From assembly GCA_045545435.1 (NCBI GenBank), contig JAZQAV010000081.1:1-12881 (forward strand): 12,881 bases of DNA, given 5' to 3'. Source of the stretch: UMGS1502 sp045545435. Lineage in GTDB: Bacteria; Actinomycetota; Coriobacteriia; Coriobacteriales; Eggerthellaceae. The notes beneath the pieces are model-generated. The model worked only from the letters and a program-made list of their open reading frames with translations. It was not told the DNA's origin and did no database searches. Both the position numbers and the translations under genes were made by a program. Below, piece after piece: positions 1 to 6,371 of the stretch; the first letter of the stretch is position 1; every line of letters starts with the position of its first letter.

Positions 1-83
1 CGTGCGCTAATCAGGACAATCGCATTGGTGGCAGCGCAAAAGAGCGCCGCAATAACAATGCACGCAAAAAGGAATTTGAACAT
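1..83 (-). CDS. N-terminus of an unidentified membrane or secreted protein (partial)
   Basis: An open frame begins with ATG at 83 on the - strand and runs off the left edge without a stop, giving 27 residues that start MFKFLFACIVIAALF. This is a short basic start followed by a long hydrophobic stretch, as in a signal peptide or first membrane helix. An AGGA-like ribosome binding site lies a few bases upstream (revcomp of about 87-94). It is downstream of, and in the same direction as, the LysR gene, with a 164-bp gap. Too little is visible to name a family. The hydrophobic start and ribosome site make a real gene more likely than not, but chance cannot be excluded. Confidence 0.5.
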   Translation of the reverse strand, partial: MFKFLFACIVIAALFCAATNAIVLISA

Positions 84-247
84 CTTTCCTAGAATGACAG
101 CCCCTTAGCTAAATGGCGGTTGCTGATGCAGGTGCCGGATGCGATGCGGCTTCGGTTTCCATGGATGGCCGCAGAGTATTCCCCGCACCGCCTTTGCGCG
201 TCAACTCTTAGTTCAGGTAGTGCAGACGTTTCGTGCGGGCAGGCGCG

Positions 248-1213
248 TTACTCAGACGCTTCGTCGTCTTTGGCCTCGGCGTCATCGATCAGCGGCTTGG
301 GCACGATGCTTTCTATGACTTCGCGATTCTTTATTTGATCCAAGAACCACAGTTCTTCGGCGGTTAAGTTGGCGCTGACGTTGGTGATAACGTTAAGGGG
401 GCGCTCGAAGCGGCAGCCCTTAATGCGAAGCGTGGCCAAGCGCTTAAGGCGGCATTCTTCCTGGACGGTGAGCACCGAGAGCATGGATACGCCCAAACCT
501 GCCATGACGGCTTCTTTAATGGCTTGGGTTGAGTTGAGCTCCATGATGGTGTTTACCTGCTTAGGGTCGAAGCCGGCGTTTTTCAAGGCCATCTCGATAA
601 CCTTGCGCGTGCCCGATCCTTTTTCGCGCGAAATGAAGCGCTCTTCAACGAACTCTTCGTAGTCAACTTCGCTGCGCGTGGCCCAGGGGTGATGGTAGGG
701 CACAATGAGCACCAGTTCGTCCGACCAGAATTGCTCGACCTCGATGTCCTCATCGTTGGTGGCTGGGCCTTCGATGAGGCCGATGCCCAAGTTGTTCTCC
801 AACACGCCTTGGACAACGGCTTTGGTGTTGGCGATGTTGACGTTGAATTTGGGCGAGGAGTTGTCGTCGTGGGTGAGGCCCATCATGTGCGGCAACAGAT
901 ACTCGCCAATGGTGAAGGTGGCGCCAATGTGCACAACCTTCCCTTCGCGCTCGGCGTATTCGCGGATGCTGGCCTTTGCTTGCTCAACTGCACGCAGGGC
1001 TATAACTACCTGGTCGTACAGTATCTTGCCAAAAGGCGTGAGCGTCACACCGCGGTTGGTGCGCGAGAAGAGCTGGGCGCCATATTCGTGTTCAAGGTTT
1101 TGAATTTGAACGCTTACGCTCGGCTGGCTAATAAACAGGCGTTTCGACGCTTGTGTGATGCTGCCCGTGTCAGCAACCTCTTTGAAGACGGCGAACTGCT
1201 CAATTGAGCTCAT
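248..1213 (-). CDS. LysR-type transcriptional regulator, CysL/YeiE/CbbR-like; candidate regulator of the dsr locus
   Basis: This 321-aa protein has the standard LysR layout: an N-terminal winged helix-turn-helix (about residues 3-62, with GSITQASKRLFISQPSVS as helix-turn-helix core), a linker helix, and a two-lobed effector-binding domain (about 92-300). The GSGTR motif at 199-203 is characteristic of the CysL/YeiE/CbbR branch. In that branch, Bacillus CysL activates sulfite reductase genes and YeiE is linked to sulfite sensing. The length is usual, with an acidic tail after residue 305. The ATG at 1213 is preceded by GGGAG about 9 bases upstream. The gene diverges from the DsrMK-like operon, the classic LysR arrangement. 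From family and position I infer that it senses sulfite or a related sulfur compound and controls the dsr genes and itself. The family call is sure; effector and targets are inference. Confidence 0.93.
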   Translation of the reverse strand: MSSIEQFAVFKEVADTGSITQASKRLFISQPSVSVQIQNLEHEYGAQLFSRTNRGVTLTPFGKILYDQVVIALRAVEQAKASIREYAEREGKVVHIGATFTIGEYLLPHMMGLTHDDNSSPKFNVNIANTKAVVQGVLENNLGIGLIEGPATNDEDIEVEQFWSDELVLIVPYHHPWATRSEVDYEEFVEERFISREKGSGTRKVIEMALKNAGFDPKQVNTIMELNSTQAIKEAVMAGLGVSMLSVLTVQEECRLKRLATLRIKGCRFERPLNVITNVSANLTAEELWFLDQIKNREVIESIVPKPLIDDAEAKDDEASE

Positions 1214-1268
1214 AAGTGTCTCCCAAAAATGCCTTTGCCATAAATAAACCGAATTGCCAAGCTTTGCA

Positions 1269-1289
1269 CGCTATCGGTGTTCGATAGCG
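1269..1289. promoter_or_regulatory. Perfect inverted repeat upstream of lysR, candidate operator
   Basis: Arms CGCTATCG (1269-1276) and CGATAGCG (1282-1289) are exact reverse complements separated by 5 bases. They lie 56 bp upstream of the lysR start codon. A further CGATAGC half copy is at 1312-1318. Position and symmetry fit an autoregulatory LysR binding site, but its spacing is not the textbook T-N11-A. Confidence 0.5.
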
Positions 1290-1313
1290 GGTGCGAAGGG
1301 CGGGTTTTGCCCG

Positions 1314-1383
1314 ATAGCAACCCGTTTTGCTCCAAGTGGAACGAATCGTATTAAACACCGTGACGCGGCATTTGCTTTGCTAT
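1314..1383. promoter_or_regulatory. Cluster of ATAGCAA/TTGCTAT half-sites upstream of lysR
   Basis: ATAGCAA occurs at 1314-1320, TTGCT at 1327-1331 and TTGCTAT at 1377-1383. The same half-site forms a perfect palindrome at 4596-4610 upstream of the ferredoxin-dsrAB operon. The shared half-site in front of the regulator gene and in front of dsrAB is what one expects of a regulator that controls both. Confidence 0.35.
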
Positions 1384-1451
1384 AAAAATATTCTATCACA
1401 GAAAAATAATATTACAGCTGTTTATTGCGGTATTTGGGTAAAGGTTGCCGC

Positions 1452-1492
1452 GGGCAACTGACAGCACCTTAGTAGGTGCAGTTCATTTGCCC
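1452..1492. promoter_or_regulatory. Two-part stem-loop in the lysR/DsrMK-like intergenic region
   Basis: An outer stem pairs GGGCAA (1452-1457) with TTGCCC (1487-1492), and an inner stem pairs GCACCT (1464-1469) with AGGTGC (1474-1479) around a 4-base loop, with an internal loop between them. No T-run follows, so it is not an intrinsic terminator. It could be a protein-binding site or part of a structured leader RNA. Confidence 0.3.
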
Positions 1493-1560
1493 AGTTGCAG
1501 CGTTGTAAATGCCTTGTTCTAGGAAGGTTGCAGATGCAGCCTTAATGCTAGATCAGGGGA

Positions 1561-1574
1561 TGATTAAAGTTAAC
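1561..1574. repeat. TGATTAAAGTT element shared with the dsrAB upstream region
   Basis: TGATTAAAGTTAAC lies at 1561-1574. The 11-mer TGATTAAAGTT recurs exactly at 4685-4695 upstream of ferredoxin-dsrAB. A looser version, TAATTAAAT followed by GGTTAAC (8512-8527), sits upstream of dsrD. It may be a common regulatory element of the three dsr transcription units. Confidence 0.35.
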
Positions 1575-1603
1575 CAGCAGCTCATTTAGTGACAGAAACA
1601 AGC

Positions 1604-1630
1604 CGATAACCGCCAACTATGGCGGTATCG
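1604..1630. promoter_or_regulatory. Inverted repeat upstream of the DsrMK-like operon
   Basis: CCGCC (1610-1614) pairs with GGCGG (1621-1625), and CGATA (1604-1608) with TATCG (1626-1630), with a single bulged A at 1609. The overlapping stretch TATGGCGGTATCGCATA (1618-1634) also contains a T-N11-A pattern with TATG/CATA ends, the usual LysR box form. A LysR site is therefore possible. Confidence 0.3.
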
Positions 1631-1676
1631 CATATTTTGATTGTACAGGCCCGCGAAATGTCTCTAAAGTGCTTTA

Positions 1677-1696
1677 TTATGTGTGCAATCACATAA
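1677..1696. promoter_or_regulatory. Perfect 20-bp palindrome, CRP/FNR-family-like site
   Basis: TTATGTG (1677-1683), six bases, CACATAA (1690-1696): both 7-base arms match exactly. The half-site and overall size resemble sites of the CRP/FNR superfamily, which includes regulators of anaerobic and sulfur respiration, although the spacing between TGTG and CACA is shorter than in the classic CRP box. It lies about 200 bp upstream of the DsrM-like gene, next to a weak candidate promoter. Confidence 0.45.
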
Positions 1697-1754
1697 ATGT
1701 GGTGGGTGGAAGAGAGTTCAAACGGCGTAAATAGGACGCCAATCTTGAATACAG

Positions 1755-1793
1755 CCAACGCGACGAGCCCTGAAAGCGGGTGCGTCGGGTTGG
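1755..1793 (+). promoter_or_regulatory. Hairpin in the leader of the DsrMK-like operon
   Basis: Eleven-base arms at 1755-1765 (CCAACGCGACG) and 1783-1793 (CGTCGGGTTGG) are complementary except for one position. The 17-base spacer holds a further CCC/GGG pairing. It lies about 105 bp upstream of the start codon and has no T-run. It could be a leader RNA structure or a binding site. Confidence 0.3.
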
Positions 1794-1898
1794 ATTGCGC
1801 TTTAAGAGAATTCTTTCTCACTCGAAAGTGGAGGATGCAGCCTAGCGGCCGAACGTGGGTTTGCTGGCTGTGAAGCCCAAGAGCCAAGGGGGATTCAT

Positions 1899-2771
1899 AT
1901 GGATGGAAATTTGATACTCTGGTTCGTCGTCGCCGCGTTTGTCCTCTTCCTGATACTCAGCGCCGCAAAGTTCGCTAAGTACAGCAAGTGGTCCACGCAT
2001 GGACGTCTCGAACTCTATCCGGTGCCCAAAGAGGGTGACGGACGTGCTGAGTACGGCGGATCGCTGTACGAGCAGGACAAATGGTGGGAAAAAGAGCGTC
2101 ATATCGACCGCGTGGGCGAGACGGTGGACATCGCAAGGGAGATGCTCTACATCAGGAAGCTGCTCGTCAACCAGCGTTCGCTCTGGTATCCCTCGATGCT
2201 GTTCCATGGTGGCATTTACATCATGATGGGCTGGTCGGTATGCCTTATCATCTCTGGCCTTACGCAGGTTGATTGGGTTATTACCGTGGTCAACGTTATC
2301 GGCATCGTCGGCTTCGCTTGCGCAACGCTCGGCACCGCATGGCTGCTCATCAAGCGTCTGACCGATCAGGATCTGCGCAACTACACCACGCCGCTTGAGT
2401 ACTTCAACCTGATTTTCATCCTGGTTGTACTTCTGACGGGTATTTTCTGCTGGACCAATTTCGGCGCCGGTTGCAACCCCAACGCTGTTGCCGGTATGGT
2501 CTTCGGCACCGTTGCCGCACAGTCTATTCCTGGAATCGTCATTTTCCATCTGGTTATCCTGGGCGCGCTTCTTATTTACATTCCGCTCAGCAAGATGGGC
2601 CACTACGCTGGCAAATTCTTCGCATTCCGTTCTGTTAACTGGAACAACGACCCCAACCTGCTCGGCAGCAAGGTCGACCAGCAGATGCGTGCTGCAGCTG
2701 CTCAGCCTGTAACTACCAAGTGGAGCGCGCCTCATGCGCAGCCCGCACCGGCAAAAGAAGCGGAGGAATAG
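1899..2771 (+). CDS. DsrM/HdrE/TmcC-like membrane heme b protein (stand-alone DsrMK-type module)
   Basis: A 290-aa integral membrane protein of the nitrate reductase gamma/DsrM type. Membrane segments are at about residues 5-23, 100-121, 127-151, 169-187 and 212-231. Histidines near membrane ends (H103, H217, H235) are candidate heme b ligands. A cytoplasmic stretch (about 30-95) follows the first helix, and an Ala/Pro-rich tail ends the protein. Strong ribosome site AAGGGGGA at 1886-1893 supports the ATG at 1899. The next gene, a DsrK-like protein, starts 3 bases after the stop, so the two are translationally coupled. By family, such a protein takes electrons from menaquinol and passes them to the iron-sulfur partner, or the reverse. 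It differs clearly from the canonical DsrM at 9465 and could equally be called TmcC- or HmeC-like. Confidence 0.82.
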   Translation: MDGNLILWFVVAAFVLFLILSAAKFAKYSKWSTHGRLELYPVPKEGDGRAEYGGSLYEQDKWWEKERHIDRVGETVDIAREMLYIRKLLVNQRSLWYPSMLFHGGIYIMMGWSVCLIISGLTQVDWVITVVNVIGIVGFACATLGTAWLLIKRLTDQDLRNYTTPLEYFNLIFILVVLLTGIFCWTNFGAGCNPNAVAGMVFGTVAAQSIPGIVIFHLVILGALLIYIPLSKMGHYAGKFFAFRSVNWNNDPNLLGSKVDQQMRAAAAQPVTTKWSAPHAQPAPAKEAEE

Positions 2772-2774
2772 AAT

Positions 2775-4385
2775 ATGGCTTTGGATAAGAAACACTTGCG
2801 CCCAAGAGACCTTTCGGCAAACGTCGCAGTTCTTTCGCCGCTTGACGATTTGAAGCCGCTGCCCGCGCCCTATGATAAGAACGGCCTTGAGCCCGAATGG
2901 AAAAAGCCCAAGGAAAACTGGGCAACCGACTACTGCATGTCCCTCGACGGCTTCTGCGCTCTTGACACGTTGAAGCGTCCTCAGACCAAGGAAGAGGAAG
3001 AGGAGTTTTGCAAGAAGTTCCTCAGCGGTCTTGAGAAACTGTTCTCCGACGCCAACAAGAACGCCATTCAGCCGTTGATGATGACTATGGAGTTCTGCGC
3101 TAAGTGCAACACGTGCTCCGCTGCATGCCACATCTACGAGGAAAGTGGCTACAACGAGATTTATCGCCCCAGCTACCGTATTGACGTGCTCCGCCGCATC
3201 TACAAGAGGTATTTCACCACTTCCGGTAAGCTGCTGGGCGCCTTTACCGGCTGCGATATCGATCTTAACTGGGAAACCATCGCGCGCCTGGGCGAGCTTG
3301 CATACCGCTGCAACCTGTGCCGTCGTTGCGCTCAGACCTGCCCGCTGGGTCTTGACAACGGCCTTGCCGCTCGCGAGATCCGCAAGATCTTCTCGCAGGA
3401 AATGGGCATCGCTCCTTCCGCTATCCATGCTAAGGGTACCGAGCTTCAGATGAAGACCGGCTCCTCCACCGGCATGACCCGTCCTGCCTTCCTGGACACC
3501 CTTGAGTTCCTGGAAGAGGATATGACCGATCGCTGCGGCCGCGAAGTTCACTTCCCGGTTGACAAAGAGGGCGCTGACGTTCTGCTCATTCACAACGCAG
3601 GCGAGTTCATCTCCTGGCCTGAGAACCCTGCCGCGTTCGCTATCCTGCTCGACGAAGCGGGCATCAACTGGACGCTCAGCTCCGAGCTGTTGGGCTACGA
3701 CGGCGTTAACTACGGCGTTTGGTATGACGATATTCAGGCAAAGAAGATCGTCACCAAGCAGTACGAGATTGCCAAGAAGCTCGGCGTGAACCGCATCGTC
3801 ATCGGCGAGTGCGGTCATATGCACAAGAGCCTGGCCATCACCGGCGACCGTCTGGCGGTTCCCGAGGATCGTGTACCGGTTCAGAGCTTCATTCCTCTGA
3901 TGTGGGAGCTTGTGAAGGAAGGCAAGCTGAAGTTCGATCCTTCGAAGAACGACTTCCCGGTTACCCTGCATGACCCCTGCAACTATGTACGTCAGCTTGG
4001 CATCGTGAAGCCTCAGCGCGAGATCTTGAAGGTTATTGCTCCGCAGTTCCGCGAGATGACCCCGCACGGCGTTGAGAACTACTGCTGCGGCGGTGGCTCG
4101 GGCTTCGCCATCATGAACTCGCTCAACTTCAGCGACTTTGTGGGCAAAGTTTCCGCCCGCAAGAAGATGGAGCAGATCATCAACGCGTTCCCCGAGGACT
4201 TCGAGAATCCCGATGTCGTCAAGTTCGTGTGCGCTCCCTGCTCCAACTGCAAGGGTGCCATCCGCGAGATTCTGGGCATGTACAAGGCAACCGCCAAGTA
4301 CAACGTTCAGTACAGCGGCCTTGTTGACCTCATGGTCAACGGCCTTGCCAGCATGGAAGAGCCGTTCCTGGACTTCTTGCTTTAA
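2775..4385 (+). CDS. DsrK/TmcB/HdrD-like iron-sulfur protein with CCG domains
   Basis: This 536-aa soluble protein is expected to sit on the cytoplasmic side, bound to the preceding membrane subunit. It has two ferredoxin-type [4Fe-4S] motifs (C108, C111, C114, C118 and C179, C182, C185, C189). These are followed by HdrD-type CCG regions: ECGH (C346), HDPC (C402), CCGGGSG (437-443) and CAPCSNC (486-492). The CCG cysteines are those that bind the special active-site cluster in heterodisulfide reductases and DsrK. The segment YKRYFTTSGKLLG is nearly identical to one in the DsrK at 10460, showing common ancestry. By family it reduces a thiol/disulfide or trisulfide substrate such as DsrC, or feeds electrons to soluble carriers. 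Its pairing with the DsrM-like gene without J, O or P resembles the MK-only modules of Gram-positive sulfate reducers. A terminator follows directly. Confidence 0.88.
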   Translation: MALDKKHLRPRDLSANVAVLSPLDDLKPLPAPYDKNGLEPEWKKPKENWATDYCMSLDGFCALDTLKRPQTKEEEEEFCKKFLSGLEKLFSDANKNAIQPLMMTMEFCAKCNTCSAACHIYEESGYNEIYRPSYRIDVLRRIYKRYFTTSGKLLGAFTGCDIDLNWETIARLGELAYRCNLCRRCAQTCPLGLDNGLAAREIRKIFSQEMGIAPSAIHAKGTELQMKTGSSTGMTRPAFLDTLEFLEEDMTDRCGREVHFPVDKEGADVLLIHNAGEFISWPENPAAFAILLDEAGINWTLSSELLGYDGVNYGVWYDDIQAKKIVTKQYEIAKKLGVNRIVIGECGHMHKSLAITGDRLAVPEDRVPVQSFIPLMWELVKEGKLKFDPSKNDFPVTLHDPCNYVRQLGIVKPQREILKVIAPQFREMTPHGVENYCCGGGSGFAIMNSLNFSDFVGKVSARKKMEQIINAFPEDFENPDVVKFVCAPCSNCKGAIREILGMYKATAKYNVQYSGLVDLMVNGLASMEEPFLDFLL

Positions 4386-4391
4386 GCATCG

Positions 4392-4430
4392 AAAGCGCGC
4401 TTGGGCCGCTGTGGTCTGAGCGCGCTTTTT
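4392..4430 (+). terminator. Rho-independent terminator after the DsrMK-like operon
   Basis: AAAGCGCGCT (4392-4401) and AGCGCGCTTT (4419-4428) form a perfect 10-bp stem. The 17-base loop can extend the pairing through GGGCC/GGTCT with wobbles. The stem runs into a T-run (4426-4430). It starts 7 bases after the stop codon. Confidence 0.9.
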
Positions 4431-4595
4431 ACATGCACGCGGATTGCGCGATCGTCCGCCGCTCGGGAGGGGGAAACTCCGAAAACAGTTGGCGCGAAAA
4501 TCATGTTGCAGTTCTCGTTTTCAAAAGGTAACGCTTGGAAACTTTTTCGCGACACGATTAATTCTCTACCTGCGCGGGAGTGGCAATATCTAGCT

Positions 4596-4610
4596 ATAGC
4601 AATTTGCTAT
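4596..4610. promoter_or_regulatory. LysR-type T-N11-A palindrome upstream of ferredoxin-dsrAB
   Basis: ATAGCAA (4596-4602), T, TTGCTAT (4604-4610) is a perfect 15-bp palindrome and contains the LysR box T-N11-A (T4597 to A4609). Its half-site is repeated upstream of the LysR gene. Its centre is about 64 bases before the start site predicted from the -10 at 4655-4660, where LysR proteins usually bind their main site. Confidence 0.55.
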
Positions 4611-4631
4611 TACGCTGCGAATCCCGGTACG

Positions 4632-4660
4632 TTTTGAATCTAAGCTGCAGGTGATATTAT
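4632..4660 (+). promoter_or_regulatory. Candidate promoter for ferredoxin-dsrAB
   Basis: TATTAT (4655-4660) matches the -10 consensus at five of six positions. The -35 is weak: TTTTGA at 4632-4637 with a 17-base spacer, or TTGAAT at 4634-4639 with a 15-base spacer. A poor -35 is normal for an activator-dependent promoter, and the LysR-type palindrome lies just upstream. Confidence 0.35.
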
Positions 4661-4777
4661 CTGCAATAGGTTCCTTTGATACCGTGATTAAAGTTGCGTA
4701 TTTTAAAACATAGAGTGTTCGTGGTTTAAATAAATTGCGCAAGTTTACAGATGAGATTGCGCGGTTCTTGGGTATGA

Positions 4778-4814
4778 TTTAAAGGCGTCTTTTAAGAGGG
4801 AAGACGCATTTAAA
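4778..4814 (+). promoter_or_regulatory. Large inverted repeat ahead of the ferredoxin gene
   Basis: The 14-base arms TTTAAAGGCGTCTT (4778-4791) and AAGACGCATTTAAA (4801-4814) are complementary except at one position, around a 9-base loop. It lies 39 bases before the ferredoxin start and its ribosome site (GAGGAGG-like, about 4841-4849). There is no T-run. It could be a leader hairpin that stabilises the mRNA or an operator overlapping a start site near TATGAT (4773-4778). Confidence 0.5.
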
Positions 4815-4853
4815 CAAAATGAATATGGGTCTGTACAGAGAGAGGAGGAGCCC

Positions 4854-5042
4854 ATGTTTATGGTTGCTTGTGACGAGAATGCTTGCATCGGCTGCGAGGA
4901 GTGCTATCCCAGCTGCCCGGCACACATTCTGGGCTTCGAAGACGGTCATGCTTTTGTTCAGGGCGATGAGATGGAGTGCTTGGGTTGCGAGACCTGCGTC
5001 ACCGTTTGCCCGGCTGGCTGCTTCACGATCACCGAGATGTAA
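4854..5042 (+). CDS. 2[4Fe-4S] ferredoxin, first gene of the dsrAB operon
   Basis: A 62-aa bacterial-type ferredoxin with two complete cluster motifs: C11-x2-C14-x2-C17-x3-C21-P and C42-x2-C45-x2-C48-x3-C52-P. Two further cysteines (C6, C56) lie outside the motifs. The size is typical of a clostridial-type low-potential electron carrier acting in the cytoplasm. The ribosome site AGAGGAGGAG ends about 4 bases before ATG 4854. DsrA starts 46 bases after its stop with no terminator between, so it is co-transcribed with dsrAB. I infer that it donates electrons to DsrAB, or connects DsrAB with the DsrMK modules. The gene is too short for the function to be read from sequence alone, but the family is certain. 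Confidence 0.93.
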   Translation: MFMVACDENACIGCEECYPSCPAHILGFEDGHAFVQGDEMECLGCETCVTVCPAGCFTITEM

Positions 5043-5088
5043 TTCTTACCAATTCAAGTAGTATTTGGTCGACGAAGAAAGGGGCAAA

Positions 5089-6288
5089 ATGGCTGAAGGA
5101 AAACCGACACCCATGCTCGACGAACTTGAGAAGGGCCCATGGCCTAGTTTCGTCAAAGAAATCAGGACGGCTGCTGATGAGACCGCTATGGCTGCGGACC
5201 TCATCGACCAGCTCGAGCAGTCCTACGAGGAGAAAATTGGCCACTGGAAACATGGTGGTATCGTAGGCGTTAAGGGCTACGGTGGCGGCGTCGTCGGTCG
5301 TTACACGAACCTCCCTGATAAGTATCCTAACCTTGCTGAGTTCCACACTGTTCGCGTTGCTGCACCCAGTGGCTGGTTCTACACCACCGACAAACTGCGT
5401 CAGATCTGCGACATTTGGGACAAGCGTGGTTCTCATCTCACCAACGTTCATGGTAGCTCGGGCGACATGATTCTTCTTGGTTGCAAGACCGAGGATCTTC
5501 AGCCCATCTTCGATGAGCTTGCTGACAACGAGATGGACCTCGGTGGTTCCGGCTCCGACCTTCGTTCGCCTATGTGCTGCGTAGGCCCTGGCTACTGCGA
5601 GTGGGCATGCTACGACACGCTGGACATGTGCCTCGACGTCACCAACGAGTGGCAAGACGAGCTGCATCGTCCTATGTGGCCTTACAAGTCCAAAATCAAG
5701 ATGTCCGGCTGCGCAAACGACTGCGTTGGCGCCGGCGCTCGTGCTGACATTTCCGTCATTGGCACCTGGCGTGACTCCATCACCATCGATCAGGACGAGG
5801 TCAAGAAGTACGTCGAGAACGGTATGGATGTTGCTGCTGTCGTGCACAAGTGCCCGACCAAGTGCCTCCACTTCGACAAGGAAACCCTTGAGCTCACCGT
5901 TGACGCTGACGAGTGCACGCGCTGCATGCACTGCATCAACGCCATGGGCAAGGCTATCAAGCAGGGCAAGGAAAAGGGTGCCTCCATCCTCGTTGGCGCT
6001 AAGTCCACTATCGTTAAGTCCGCTAACATGTCTTGGGTCCTGGTTCCGTTCATGAAGATGGAATCCCCCTACGACGAGTTCAAAGAGCTTGTTAACAACA
6101 TTTGGGACTGGTGGGATGAGAACGGCAAGACCCGCGAGCGTCTTGGCGAGACCATTTACCGTCTGGGCATGGGCGAATTCCTCCGTGCTATCGACATGCC
6201 GGCTGTACCGCAAATGGTTTGGCGTCCGCGCGCGAACCCCTACGTATTCTGGCAGCCTGAAGACTTCGAGAAAGAAAATCAAGAGTAA
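5089..6288 (+). CDS. dsrA: Dissimilatory sulfite reductase alpha subunit DsrA
   Basis: A 399-aa subunit of the cytoplasmic alpha2beta2 siroheme enzyme that reduces sulfite in sulfate and sulfite respiration. The N-terminus LDELEKGPWPSFVKEI and the block GHWKHGGIVGVKGYGGGV are DsrA hallmarks. The siroheme/[4Fe-4S] site is C164-x5-C170 with C208-x3-C212. The inserted ferredoxin domain has C255, C259 and C276-x2-C279-x2-C282. The C-terminal block WWDENGKTRERLGETI is also typical. I chose ATG 5089, preceded by GAAAGGGG (5077-5084). An in-frame TTG at 5065 would place that site inside the gene. The protein is shorter than Desulfovibrio DsrA (about 437 aa). The residue before C170 is Tyr, where I remember Arg in Desulfovibrio. 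It is followed by dsrB after 83 bases. Confidence 0.97.
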   Translation: MAEGKPTPMLDELEKGPWPSFVKEIRTAADETAMAADLIDQLEQSYEEKIGHWKHGGIVGVKGYGGGVVGRYTNLPDKYPNLAEFHTVRVAAPSGWFYTTDKLRQICDIWDKRGSHLTNVHGSSGDMILLGCKTEDLQPIFDELADNEMDLGGSGSDLRSPMCCVGPGYCEWACYDTLDMCLDVTNEWQDELHRPMWPYKSKIKMSGCANDCVGAGARADISVIGTWRDSITIDQDEVKKYVENGMDVAAVVHKCPTKCLHFDKETLELTVDADECTRCMHCINAMGKAIKQGKEKGASILVGAKSTIVKSANMSWVLVPFMKMESPYDEFKELVNNIWDWWDENGKTRERLGETIYRLGMGEFLRAIDMPAVPQMVWRPRANPYVFWQPEDFEKENQE

Positions 6289-6371
6289 AAGGCTTGCACG
6301 AAGAGTAAACGATTCGCAGCGTTTGACCCATCAAGAGATTGAACGCATGAGATATGAAGGGGTGAATTTAA

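Larger units (their letters stand above)
1214..1898. other. Divergent 685-bp intergenic regulatory region between lysR and the DsrMK-like operon
   Basis: I see no convincing gene here. The open frame of about 100 codons on the - strand (1582-1887) shows no recognisable protein. The region instead holds a cluster of inverted repeats, listed separately: 1269-1289, 1452-1492, 1604-1630, 1677-1696 and 1755-1793. It also has an AT-rich stretch at 1381-1427 with an 8-base palindrome ACAGCTGT at 1414-1421. Promoters for both directions must lie here. A weak + strand candidate is TTGTAC (1641-1646), 18 bases, TAAAGT (1665-1670). Confidence 0.7.
4431..4853 (+). other. Regulatory region of the ferredoxin-dsrAB operon (423 bp, no gene)
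   Basis: The stretch is AT-rich compared with the genes and holds no convincing coding frame. It contains a LysR-type palindrome (4596-4610), a candidate promoter (4632-4660), the shared 11-mer TGATTAAAGTT (4685-4695), three copies of ATTGCGC (4443-4449, 4734-4740, 4756-4762) and a large inverted repeat (4778-4814). TATGAT at 4773-4778 could be a second -10 element, but I see no good -35 for it. I did not recognise any known riboswitch class. Confidence 0.7.

Noticed and set aside
689..1207. 172-codon + strand open frame inside lysR
   Set aside because: Its sequence is low in recognisable features and lies fully opposite the LysR gene, which is certain.
1582..1887. 101-codon - strand open frame in the intergenic region
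   Set aside because: No ribosome site, no family resemblance, and it covers inverted repeats and the upstream region of the DsrM-like gene.
1842..4067. 741-codon open frame on the - strand opposite the DsrMK-like genes
   Set aside because: It has no recognisable domain, lies antisense to two clear genes with good ribosome sites, and is explained by codon bias that keeps the opposite frame free of stops.
4401..4637. 78-codon + strand open frame after the DsrK-like gene
   Set aside because: It starts inside the terminator hairpin and has no ribosome site or recognisable sequence; it overlaps the candidate regulatory palindrome.
5065..5088. Upstream TTG start for DsrA
   Set aside because: It would put the strong GAAAGGGG ribosome site inside the gene; ATG 5089 matches the usual DsrA start.
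5029..6282. 417-codon open frame on the - strand opposite dsrA, and a similar 274-codon one opposite dsrB (6279-7103)
   Set aside because: Both are shadows of dsrA and dsrB, whose families are certain.
6280..6309. Direct repeat AAGAGTAAA at the end of dsrA and 20 bases later
   Set aside because: Nine bases, AT-rich, and partly coding; likely chance.
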